The position numbers and the translations under genes were made by a program. A stretch of 64,000 nt of DNA from Hevea brasiliensis (taxonomy: Eukaryota > Streptophyta > Magnoliopsida > Malpighiales > Euphorbiaceae), in NCBI RefSeq assembly GCF_030052815.1, contig NW_026614695.1, positions 2,216,252-2,280,251 of the forward strand, written 5' to 3'. The notes under the pieces were generated by a model. The model saw only the letters and a list, made by a program, of their open reading frames with translations, had not been told where the DNA came from and did no database searches. Positions 12,532 through 22,980 of the stretch are shown in pieces (within the stretch, counting starts at the first letter, position 1; each line of letters opens with the position of its first letter).

Positions 12532-14638
12532 TGTTAATAGTATGCCCTAGAGCATATCATTTAGTATGTATCTTGTACATATTTTTATTAATAAAAGGCA
12601 TTTCCACTTTTCCGTTTACATAATATATTTATGTGTAATAGAAAAGGTCCATTGATATTTTGTTAGAAATATTATTCTTAAGTTGTTAAGAATATGAGTG
12701 ATAATATTTCTAGCACGAAGTATCATAAATAGGTTCACAATCGAGGATACTTCATAATAAGGACATGACTTATCCAGAAAGATTGTATTCATGTTTGTTC
12801 CCAAGTTATTTATATGAGATATAAATAAGATGGAATGGTGAGTCTCATGCCATATAACAAACATGATAAGCACTTATAAATGATAAGTAGGCCAAACCAG
12901 TGACACTTATGACAAGCACATGGAGTTTACTCTTGTCAATGTTTTGTCATAAATCATATCAGTGCATATAATCTTTAGACCTGAGATAGCACAGTTATCT
13001 TGTATATAGGTAGTTTGAGTTTGATACTGCTTTCATACTTGTACCGTGTATGGGTATATGGGCATGTGTTGGCTCCTACTAGTTATATATGGAGGTAGGT
13101 GTTGATCAAGATGGAATCTGTTCCTCTAAGTAAATAGAGATAAAATCCTATGTTCATTTAATTGTTCTTGATGTTTCAAGTTCCTGGCCAGGACAGATAG
13201 ATTTATTCACAAAGAGTTTCTGATGAGAAAATCTTTTTAATCAAGAACTGGAATTAAAAGAGAACATAATATTCATAGCAAATGGAGTTTGACATAAACC
13301 ATAACTCAAATTGAGTTGGGATTTTGTAACAGAGAGATTCTAGTGCATGGTAACATATGATTATAGGTTCATTTAAGGTAAACCTTATTACTAATTGGGT
13401 GGCCATGGCATGCTATGCTAGGTGTTAACCATGGTCTATGAGGTTCATAAAATGATTTAGAGAAATCATTTATGGTAAGAAAGAGTTATGATGATATTAA
13501 GAGTTGATATCATGTCTCATTGCCAATTAGTGATGAGCCTAGTAAGTCACACACATACACAAGTTATCACCTAATTAAATATGATTTAATTAATTAATTA
13601 AAGAGTTTAATTGATTAATTAAATAGGTTTGGTTTGCAATTAGTTTGCAAAGTCCCTAGCATGACTTGAAACCAAATCTAGATTATTGGATGTATAATAT
13701 AAGTTAAATTTATATTTAAAGTGTTTAAATATGAATTTAATTAATGAGAAATTAATTAATAGAGATTAATTAATTAATTTATATTTGATATAAATTAATT
13801 AGAAGAAGAAAAATAATTATTTTGGGTTGAGAACTCAAAATTAAGACACAGGGGCATTTTGGTCATTTTGCAGTGTGACACGTGGCACCATGAGATGGTG
13901 ACACATGGCATAACACATAAGCTTGCAAATTTTTTTTTTAATCATCTAAGATGATTAAAATCAAGATTACATATAGGTTTGACACTTAGCATAATGTGAT
14001 TGGGTCACTTAAACCTAGAGCTAATCAAAGGGTGACATGTGGCAAGGGTTTAATGTGTTAACCTAGCTATTTAAGTGTTGTTATGAGAAAATAAAATATA
14101 ACCAGCAGCCACACTCCTTGGTCACGCCATTTTGCAGCCCTCCCTCTATTCTTCTTCATCTCTCATCAATTCAAAGAGATTAGCCGTCAATCTCTTGAAT
14201 TAAGAACACTAGAAATTGTTTCTAGTGTCCTGTTTACATCTCTAATCTCTTAAAAGGCAGAACTTGAATTTCTAATTAATAGAAAAGGCTTTAGAAGCTG
14301 TTCAAGGACTGCCATAGGTGTTCTTGGTGTGGACAAGCTAGAGGGACAACATCTGGTGTCCTAAAGACGAATCTCAAAGGCACAGACACGCTGCAGTACA
14401 TCAAGAGGTTAGTGTAATCGTTCTTGATTTAATCTAGGGTTCTAAAATTAATCTGATTAATTTTAAAATCTTAAATGGCAAATATAGATCCAAAAACATA
14501 TTAAAAGAGTTTTAATATGTTGTTTATCATTGAAATCAAATAGATAAAAAATAAATCTTGCATGATGCATGTGACCCTAGGTGAAAATTTTGAATTAAAT
14601 GGTATAAACTTGTGTTTTTTCACACTTCCGTTCCTTAA
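12532..14638 (+). repeat. 3' LTR of copia element
   Basis: It starts TGTTAATAG and ends CCTTAA, where the 5' LTR ends CCTTCA, so the terminal CA has changed to AA. It is otherwise near-identical to 4649-6753 and is followed by the target duplication GAAAC. The 85-aa minus-strand frame at 12616-12873 is the same repeat-conserved frame as in the other LTRs. Confidence 0.93.
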
Positions 14639-15179
14639 GAAACATCTAGTGAGCCATACATATTCAACCCTTCAATGGCTTTTAAGCATTTTTCTAGAGT
14701 GGATAATTTCTCACTCTCCTTTTCTTTCATCTTATTTGCCCTAGTAGGTCCATACACAACCTCTCTTACTGCTGGTGAATTGGTAATTGGTTGTGCTGAA
14801 GGGTTTAGTAGGATTATAGGATTAGGTGTTAATAAGTAATGTTCAATGTAAGGAATGACCTGAGTATAAAGCATACTAGCAAATTGGGCCACAAGAGGGA
14901 AAGATGTCTCATTAGTCTAGAACATAAAGACATGGGCATTGGTTTGAGTATTAGCAACGACTGCTAGATCATTATTTAGTGGTTGGAAAGTGGTTGAGGG
15001 TTGGTCTTAGGGACGTTGAGCACTAGAATCCCTAGTCATTATTGAGACATTTGGGTTATGGGAAATACTGTTTCTTTATTTTGGGCCATTTTCTTCATTA
15101 ACTTTATTAGCTCATAAACTTGCTCCTTCAATTCAGAGACTTGGCCTTGTAAACTATGAACTTGTTCCTGCTCCTCCAT
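14639..15179 (-). pseudogene. Tat-1 gag, N-terminal part
   Basis: The minus-strand gag of Tat-1 starts at an ATG at 15177-15179. It opens with a coiled-coil-like stretch (MEEQEQVHSLQGQVSELKEQ). After a frameshift near 15060 and a stop near 15008 it continues at 14892-14639 with KLSTLEKCLKAIEGLNMYGS, the conserved lead-in to the Tat gag core. The next residues are at 4648 and below, on the far side of the copia insertion, in the same frame. I chose the ATG because the coiled coil follows at once. An upstream in-frame start is possible. Confidence 0.75.
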
Positions 15180-16545
15180 CCTTATCCTTCTTGTTCTTGC
15201 TCAAGTTAAGTAAACTTTTGACAGAACAGTAGATTGCTTCACCAGATCCACTTTGAGTTGAGCAATGTTAGTTTTTCTTAATCTGCAAGTGGGAAAATAT
15301 ATTATTGTATTTACTTGGCTTCTTTATTTAGTTATTATTTTTATGATCAAAAGGATATGGTGACAATTTAACTGTCATCTTTGCAGAAGGGTATTTTGAA
15401 TCATTGAGCCAATGGCATCATTCAATAGTCCAACTATGAATGACAGGGTCATGCGCATGTTCATGATATTTATTCATATCATGCTCATGACTTTTCGCCT
15501 AACTCTAACAAGGATTAATCCTACTACAGGTTTTGCTATTCATTCATTATTGTGATCCCATCAGCTAACTGACTTGAAGATACCATTGAGTCTACTGTTG
15601 TTTACCCTTTACAAATGAAGATCTTATGATACCTGATCATGTGAGGATAAAAATGAAAATAAATGATTTAACTAATCTCGAGTTGTACTGTTAAGGTAAA
15701 TGTTATCCATACATCTGTCAAGGTAGGAAGATGTTTAGCCTATTTTAACAGTATGAATCGAAATCACCTTTTCTTAAAGATGGAAGATGCTCAAATGATA
15801 AATAAAGTAAAAAAAGAGAATGGGCGTCCCTTTTGCCCTATGAATGGGATAATCCTAATACTAGGTGGGTGCTATCTAATTGGATAGTTCTACCCTTAGA
15901 GATGGCTTACTAGAACTCTTGACTATCATGATGGTTTAGCTCAAGTCTAGCTTTCTAAAGTTTAAAGGTTCCCAAATTGTCCCTACTGTGAACAGTAGAG
16001 CCCCATTTCATTACCACGATACTGACAGGAAAATCCATGGGTATCACAATAAATGAAGCGAGTTCCAATCTAAGCAGAAGTCCTCACGGATACTAACAGG
16101 GTAAAACCCACGGGTATCGCTACACGACTCCCTCCTACTTTCTAGAGGATAAGAAAGCCCAGGTATAGAGCTGAAGTGTGTGAGGATATTGTGCAAGTAT
16201 TAAGTGTGTGAAGGGACATATCTACCTTTTCCTTATCCAGGGGAATTTAAACAATGCTTGCTATAACACATAACTCAACTCAACTCAATTAAGCTTTTAT
16301 CCCAAAAATTTAGGGTCGGCTATATGGATTCTCTTTCTCTACTCTAAATGATTTTAGGTTAAATCCTTGGAAATGTGTAATGCAAAAGTCAAATAATTAA
16401 AACAATCAAAAGTAAAAAAGAATAGTGATAATCTAAATGTTAAGGCCTTTGATTTCATAAGTTAAACCCCATAATTAATTATTTTAATTTACAAGAGCAT
16501 AAGATTAAATATACTTTTGGACCTCTAAACCGAGGTTAATTTAAA
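15180..16545 (-). other. Tat-1 leader between primer site and gag
   Basis: This 1.4-kb stretch has no convincing frame on either strand. It holds a short RTE-type LINE 3' end (16297-16365). Long leaders, sometimes with an extra ORF, are known in Tat/Ogre elements. I see no such ORF here. Confidence 0.6.
16297..16365 (-). mobile_element. 3' end fragment of a plant RTE-type LINE
   Basis: The minus-strand frame from 16365 reads D-L-T-stop-N-H-L-E-stop, then RKRIHIADPKFLG and a stop at 16297-16299. This matches, from memory, the C-terminal end common to plant RTE-clade LINE polymerases. Similarity in DNA continues on both sides (about 16260-16430). Some plant SINEs have borrowed the same tail, so a SINE origin is possible. 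Confidence 0.6.
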
Positions 16546-16563
16546 TCCCTAGTGGAGTCACCA
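16546..16563 (-). other. Tat-1 primer binding site, tRNA-Arg type
   Basis: The minus strand reads TGGTGACTCCACTAGGGA. It differs at two places from the tRNA-Arg-complementary site TGGCGACTCCACTGGGGA used by Ogre/Tat elements. It lies three bases from the LTR end. Confidence 0.8.
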
Positions 16564-17339
16564 AGCTGTCGCAAGGGTTTTGCGGTTACCGGACAATTCT
16601 CACCGATGTGGAAAAGTGAAGAGTCGTCACTTTAATTTTGAGGGAAATTAAAGAAAACCATTTTTTAAAAAAAAAATTCATAAAGCCATTTCTAAAACAG
16701 AGATTTCAGGTTCGGGGTTCGTACACGTGTGGAGAAGGTGTTAGGCACCCCACATCGTCCCTCAATAAGGGCAAGGGGATTTAACGATGTGCTCATTATA
16801 ATTTAAAACCAATAATTTTGGGGTTAAAATTATGATGTTGGTCCTCATTATTTATTAAAGGAACGTTTGATATTTCACTATTCTGGATTCCTAAGAACAC
16901 GGGTAAGTGAGATGGCCCCAAAGTGAGTTGAGGTTGTGTTTATTAAATTCATTATAAATGTGTTTTATTAAATTCCTCCCTCTCCAAAATTAAGACTCTA
17001 ATTATGAAGAGGTATTATTTAGTCCCTAGAGATTCATAATGAGTGAGAAGGACTCTCAGCTCATGCATCATGCACCTCATCATTAGCATCTAAATTATTG
17101 AGGGTGCGGTGTGTGTAGTGAATATACATGAATCAATACGGGTATAGATTTTCATTCCTTTTAATTAGGACTCTAATTCAAAAGGGATGTGCTAATTAAA
17201 ACCTAGAGAATTCCCTTCATTAATGAGGACTCTCAGTTAATGAAGGTCTCACCATCGACATAATTACCATTAAAACCTTTACCCATATCGTTTCATCTTA
17301 AATGATTTAATGTTTTGGAACTATGGTATTTGTTTGATT

Positions 17340-18190
17340 AAGCCGAACTGAAGGAATAACTCTCCCTTAATAATATAAGCATGAGGACTTTGAGAAAGAC
17401 TCTCCATCGGGTCCCAATATAAAATTCGGGGTTCTTGGAAGAACTCTCCCACGAACCGAACATTGAAATGTGTTTGATAAATTTTGTTAAAAATAAGAGT
17501 TCATAGGATTTCTGCAAAAATAAATTAACATAAGGGATTTCAAGAAAAGGATTCTCTCCCAATCTCCCGTATTTGTAAAGAATGAGCTTTATAAAAAGAC
17601 ATAAAATGGTGGGGGTTTCCAGGAAAGGAGTTTCTCTCGATCTCCCACATTCATAAAGATTGATGTTTATAAAAAGGGGAAGAAAAATTGTGGGATTCAA
17701 GGAAAGGACTCTCTCCGAACCCATACTTTTTAAAGAAATTATTATAAAAAAAAAAGATTTTATAAAATTTTGAGAAGGAGGGGTTCAAGGAAAGGACTCT
17801 CTCTCTCTGAACCCATATTTTTTTAAGAAATTATTATAAAAAAAAAATTGTAAAATTTTAGGAAGGAGGGATTCAAGGAAAGGCCTATCTCTTTGAACCC
17901 ATATTTTTTAAAGAAATTATTAAAAAAAAGATTTTGTAAAATTTTAGGAAGGTGGGGATCAAGGAAATGACTCTTTCCCGAACCCATATTTTTTAGAATT
18001 TATTATGAAAAAAGATTTTACAAAATTTTAGGGAGGAGGGGTTCAAGGAAAGGACTCTCCCCCGAACCCATATTTTGAGAATTTATTGTTGAAAAAGATT
18101 TTGCAAAATTTTATAATGGCGGGGTTCAAGGGAATGACTCTCTTCCAAACCCATATTTTTTAGAATTTATTATAAAAAGATTTTGCAAAA
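17340..18190 (-). repeat. ~80-90-bp tandem array inside Tat-1 LTR
   Basis: There are about nine imperfect units. Each has GGGTTCAAGGAAAGGACTCT, then C(T/C)GAACCCATATTTT and an A-rich spacer with GATTTTGTAAAATTTTAGG. GGGTTC and GAACCC flank the CTCTC core, so each unit can fold into a small hairpin. Units degrade toward the left end. Confidence 0.85.
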
Positions 18191-18209
18191 TTTTAGGGAG
18201 GGAGGTTTC

Positions 18210-18490
18210 GACCATAGAGTTTAACCTGCTCTTAGCTCTCCCGTAGAGATCAGCCTACTTTCTAGTTCATCCATAGAGATCGGCCATAGAATTTAGCCTA
18301 CTCCTGACTCTCCTATAGAGATCGGCCTACTTCCTAGTTCACCCATAGAGATCGGCCATAGAATTTAGCCTGCTCGTGGCTCCTATAGAGATCGGCCCAG
18401 TTCCTAGCTTGTTCATAGAGATCGGCCATCTTCCTAACTTGCTCATAGAGATCGGCCATAGAGCTAGGCCATAGAGTTTAGCCTGCTCCT
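18210..18490 (-). repeat. CATAGAGATCGGCC motif array, first block
   Basis: Multiple copies of the 14-mer CATAGAGATCGGCC (or GTAGAGATCGGCC) are spaced by CTACTTCCTAGTTC and TAGCCTGCTC segments. A second, longer block of the same motif lies at 19430-20000. Confidence 0.88.
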
Positions 18491-19104
18491 AGCTCTCTCT
18501 GAACCCTTTTTTTTTTTAAGAAATTATTAAAAAAAAAGAAGATTTTGTAAAATTTTAGGAAAAATGAGGGAATTCAAGGAAAGGACTCTCTCTTGAATCT
18601 CATATCTTAAAATAAAATTATTGTAAGATTTAAGACATAAAAATAAATAAATAAATAAATAAAAATAAAAAAGAAAAAAAGAAAAAAAAAAGGATTGGCT
18701 TATCTATAAAGGGGGTCTAAGCAATGATGGGGTAAATATACTCTGACTTGTGAAGATTGGAGGTGGAGCTAAGGTACTTTTGAAGTGACGGGTTATGAAG
18801 AGTGAGCCTCTCTCTCAAATTCTAAGCTCTACTTTTGGAAAAGGAACCCCTTATACAGTGGAGACTTTGAGTATTTATAGGAAATGGGAGTCCTAAGATG
18901 GAAGGTCAGGATTGTAAATGGAGAAAATAAAGGGCCTGGATTGAGAAGGACAAAATCTGAGCGTTAAGAATTAAATAGATAAAAAATTAAGGGCAAGGAT
19001 TTAACCCAAGACTTCTTTGTCATTTTCTCTTTAATCCTATGGTTGAGAATTATGCCTTATAAAACATATCAAAAGGTTGTGGATAAAAGGTGCCAAATCT
19101 ATCT

Positions 19105-19322
19105 TTATTACTTTAATCCAATAGCCTAGGATTTGTCCTTACAAATAGGATTAATGGTGAAGATCAAATTGTACCCCGAATGCTTTAACCAACTCTGATC
19201 TGATGGTAAAGATTATCTATCCTTATTACTTTAATCCAATGGCCTAGGATTTGTCCTTGCAAATAGGATTAATGGTGAAGATCAAATGTACCCCAAATGC
19301 TTTAACCAAATCTAATCTGATT
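19105..19322 (-). repeat. 118-bp tandem duplication in Tat-1 LTR
   Basis: TTATTACTTTAATCCAAT at 19105 recurs at 19223, and the following ~100 bases match with a handful of changes. Confidence 0.85.
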
Positions 19323-19429
19323 TTGAAGATTTAATCTCTAAAAATTCAAGGCCACGACTGATTCTCTTCCTAAAAATCTAACATTAGTGGAGCTGGATAT
19401 TTTGGTACCCTAATGTTCAGATCCCTCTC

Positions 19430-20000
19430 CTTGCTTCCTAGCTCACCCATAGAGATCAGCCTACTCTTGGCTCTCCCGTAGAGATCGGCCTACTTCCTAG
19501 TTCTCCCATAGAGATCGGCCATAGAGTTCGACAATAGAATTTAGCCTGCTCTTGGCTCTCCCATAGAGATCGGCCTACTTCCTAGTTCGCCCATAGAGAT
19601 CGGCCATAGAGTTCGGTAATAGAATTTATCCTACTTCTAGCTCTCCCATAAAGATCGGCCTACTTCCTAGCTTGCTCATAAAGATCGGCCATAGAGCTTG
19701 GCCATAAAGTTTAGCCAGCTCCTAGCTCTCCCGTAGAGATTGGCTTGCTTCCTAGCTCACCTATGAAGATCGGCCATAGAGATCAGAGATCGACCTACTT
19801 TCTAGCTCGCTTATAGAGATCGGCCATAGAGTTTAGCCATAGAGATCAGCCTGCTCCTAGCTCTCAAGTAGAGATCGGCCAGCTTTCTAGCTCGCCTATA
19901 GAGATCAACCATAGAGTTCAGCCATAAAGATCAGCCTGCTTCTAGCTCTCACGTAGAGATCAGCCTGCTCCTAGCTCTCACATAGACATCGGCCTTAGAA
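19430..20000 (-). repeat. CATAGAGATCGGCC motif array, second block
   Basis: More than a dozen copies of (C/A)(A/G)TAGAGATCGGCC occur between CTCCTAGCTCTC and TTCCTAGCTCGC spacers. They are the same units as 18210-18490 but separated from them by 900 bp. Confidence 0.88.
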
Positions 20001-20336
20001 CTCTTCGGAGGGATGTGACGATACTCAGGTAGGTGTGGATGAGTGTATACTTTCCCCTTCAAATAATAAAGTTGATTTTTTTTAACCAAGAAATATTCTA
20101 TGAAATAATTTTATTTACTTTTTTTTATTTTTCCAAAATTAAATATTAAAATCAGATTACACATTAAAGTGAAATTCAATAACTTTAATCAAATCGGGGC
20201 AATGGAATTAACATGTAAAATTGAAAACAAAATCAACATGTAAAAAAACAATTGAAAATAAAATTATAAGGAAAGTGAAAATAATAGCACAATTACACAT
20301 ATTTCTTATTGGTCCGGACAAAATATGGTGTCTACA

Positions 20337-21191
20337 CTATGCACAAATTATTAATTTATATATATCTAATTTAAATGTTAATATTTTATTTTATTAAAAT
20401 CATTTTTAATATTTTATATAACTTTAATTATTAAAATATGTAGCATGTAATTATAATATTCTTACTGTAATACTTGTTTTTAATTTTTACAAATTCAATT
20501 AAGATTTTCAATAAAATTACATTTTTTTATCGCTTTTTGCAATTCCATTTTCTATTAAAAAAAAACCTAACATATACAATTAAAATATATCATCACTCAT
20601 AAAAGTGTCATCATGATGATCCATAGTTAATTAATTATAAAACTTGTAATATTCAAATTTAATTAAATAAACATAGTTACATATTTTGTAAATTTTAGTT
20701 ATAATTATAGTATATATTAAATTCAATTTATATTTTATTTTAAATGATAATAACAATTATGATAATTGAATGGCAATCAATATTGTGATAAAAAATTTTG
20801 CTTTCTTTTTATTAAATAATTACATGGGAGTTTGTTTGAAAAATAAAATTTCATAGAAATCGAGAATCAACAAAATTATAAATAAATTTTAAGCAAGGAA
20901 ACCAATAACTTTTGAAAAAAAAAACAATAGAAAAATAGAGAAAATAAAAAAAAAGATTTGAGAGTGCTTGAATGAAAAGAAAATACTTGGTAAGAGGTGA
21001 ATACTTGATGTGTATCAAATATCTCATATGGCTTATTATATATAACCAAACAAATAAAAGTCATTTAAATAAAAATTTAATTTTATCATTAAATATTATT
21101 TAATTGAAAAAGGATAATAAAAGCATTCAAATTCAATTCTTTTTAACAACAAAACACTCACCATATATCATTTCAATTTAATGGCATAAGT
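20337..21191. other. A+T-rich spacer between two Tat elements
   Basis: Low-complexity A/T-rich DNA. The only frame (62 aa, minus, 20876-21064) is hydrophobic and Phe-rich from A/T bias, and I see no gene. It probably was the original target DNA of both elements, or older decayed repeats. Confidence 0.6.
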
Positions 21192-21950
21192 TGAACGTCT
21201 ATTTCGTTAGAAAATAATTTGGCTAACCAACAGTTTAGGAATTGCAGGTATGCTAGATACTAAATGTATCAACTGTGCACTTTTTTTACTTCTCTCAAAC
21301 AGTTGTGGAAACTTGGTTGTGAAAACCGTACTAGACTGAATGCAACTTTCATCAAAATCTCACTTAAACTGAACAATTAATGTAATTGGAAATTATATTT
21401 GAATACTAAAAATTTAAGTACAAGGCTTGAAAAATAAATACAAAGCTTAAAAAATAAAAAGACAAATAAAATTAAAGATAAATAGACTGCTAGAGTCTAT
21501 TGTTGTTTGATTGATTGAGTAGTTGGGTCTTTTCACATTGCAATGTATTTAACATTTATAGTTATGACTGTAAGTATTTGAAAGATTCCTAGAAGACTCT
21601 GGATCACACTCTACCATGTTCTGCAGTTATCTGCCCACTTTTTGGAACTATTTGGAATCGCTATAAACTGCCATGTAGGTATCTGGAAGACTCCTGAAAG
21701 ACTCTAGAACACATTCTGCCCTATTTTGCAGTTACTTGCAGTCACCTATCCACTGCTTGGAAAATGCTATAAAATGTCGTCAACTTTCTTATCTCAAATA
21801 TCTTATCCAATAACTACCATTAATTCTTTTATGAATTATCTCAGGCCATAAATTAATTAAATTAATAGAATAAAATTAATTTAATTAATTTAATTAATTC
21901 TTAGGCCTAAAAATGAATAATAAATAAAATTATTATTTTTGGTGTAAATA
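21192..21950 (-). repeat. 3' LTR of Tat-2
   Basis: It aligns with 37597-38280 through shared blocks: TATTTCGTTAGAAAA, GTTTGATTGAT, TCTGCAGTTA(T/C)CTGC, CTTAGGCCTAAAAAT. It ends GGTGTAAATA, where the other LTR ends GGTATAAACA. The G-rich complement of AGCCCCCGC to its right (21953-21961) fits a polypurine tract for a minus-strand element. Confidence 0.75.
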
Positions 21951-22210
21951 ATTAGCCCCCGCACCTAGATTGGCTAGGTAAGCCATTCTGAATGGATAAG
22001 ATTTATTTTAGCTCACCTTCTTGCTATTCAAAATTCAATAAAAAAAAATAATCAAATACCACCTCTGATCTTTCTGGGAATTCGAAATTTAAATTAACTC
22101 TATCTAATAAGAGTCCAATTTCCTATAGAACTCCAATCATGCAAGTTGTTATTCCTATAGAATTCTAATCATTGGTCGCTTCTTAATTGCTGCCTACTTG
22201 TCTCTCCGAT

Positions 22211-22978
22211 TAAATTCATTTAATTGCCACTCAAAGAAAACCCAAAAAATTTTCCTCTAAAACCCAAAAATTTTTCCTCTCTCTCTTTTTCCTCTCTTCC
22301 GCGCGATCTCTCTCTTTTTTCTTTCTTCTCCCTTTTCTTCTTCCCTTCGGTTCTCCATTACCATCGACCATTCTTCTCTTCTCCTTTTCTTTTCCTTCTT
22401 TCTTGTCTTCTTTCCTTTTCCTCATCAGTATGACTACCATTATCGATTCTCTTATGCAATTCAAGCTTCTTGCCGGCACCCGACTCATCAATTCGCTGTT
22501 CATCACCATTCATCACCATTCATCGGCCTTGCTCATCTTTGGCTATTTATTAATCATCTCTCCACATCCCTTAGCTTGGTTAATACCTCTAGCTGATTGT
22601 CCCTTGCAATTTTCAAGGTATTCTTCTTGCTATTCTTGCTTGAATTGGCGATTTTGAGATTCTTAATATTTAATGATGGTTGGGAATGTGATTGGGCTAT
22701 GCTGATTGCTCTTATAATTATTGATTTCACCTTCTAGAATTGTTGATTTCGTAGGTACCTACTCAGGTATCTGCAAAATGTTGATTGGTATCTGTAGTAT
22801 TTTAGTTGGTACCTATAAAATGTTGGTTGGTACCTACAGTCAGTACTTGTGATTTATAGGTCGGTACCTTCTAATTTCATACATTTGTTAAATATAAGTA
22901 TTATAGAAATTGTATGTTTGTAGTTCTTACTTGAATTTTATTGCTTGGGATTATTCACTCTACCCCTTGTATTTGCAG
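22211..22978 (+). promoter_or_regulatory. Leader exon and intron of the antisense unit in Tat-2
   Basis: A pyrimidine-rich stretch (22255-22420, many CTCTCT and TTCCTT runs) resembles a plant 5' leader. It is followed by a splice donor, CAAG then GTATTC, at 22618. The acceptor TTTGCAG ends at 22978, two bases before the ATG at 22981. The inferred intron, 22618-22978, is 361 bp. The 92-aa and 69-aa frames here are shadows of the CT-rich sequence. Transcription is inferred, not shown. Confidence 0.5.
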
Positions 22979-22980
22979 TT

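Larger units (their letters stand above)
4649..14638 (+). mobile_element. Full-length Ty1/copia retrotransposon (9990 bp)
   Basis: The complete element carries a 5' LTR (4649-6753), a tRNA-Met primer site, a leader of about 1.8 kb, gag, a pol in the order protease-integrase-RT-RNase H, a polypurine tract and a 3' LTR (12532-14638). Integrase before RT marks it as Ty1/copia (Pseudoviridae-type). The two LTRs differ at two places in the first ~200 bases I compared, so the insertion looks recent. Even so, gag and pol carry stops and frameshifts, so this copy is not autonomous. It lies in the Tat-1 gag, in the opposite orientation to its host. I did not assign a copia lineage. Confidence 0.93.
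16567..20336 (-). repeat. 5' LTR of Tat-1 (3.77 kb)
   Basis: On the minus strand it starts TGTAGACACCATATTTTGTC at 20336 and ends with CA at 16567, next to the primer site. Both ends and the size fit the Tat/Ogre group. It is full of internal tandem repeats (17340-18190, 18210-18490, 19105-19322, 19430-20000) and a poly-A/AAAT tract near 18630-18690. The 128-aa frame at 17338-17724 is a by-product of the repeats. The 3' LTR lies outside the window, so target duplication and age cannot be checked. Confidence 0.85.

Noticed and set aside
17338..17724. 128-aa minus-strand frame
   Set aside because: It is produced by the ~85-bp tandem units of the Tat-1 LTR. It repeats with the unit and is not a protein family.
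20876..21064. 62-aa hydrophobic frame as a small membrane protein
   Set aside because: A+T-driven Phe/Leu composition, no context and a high stop density around it.
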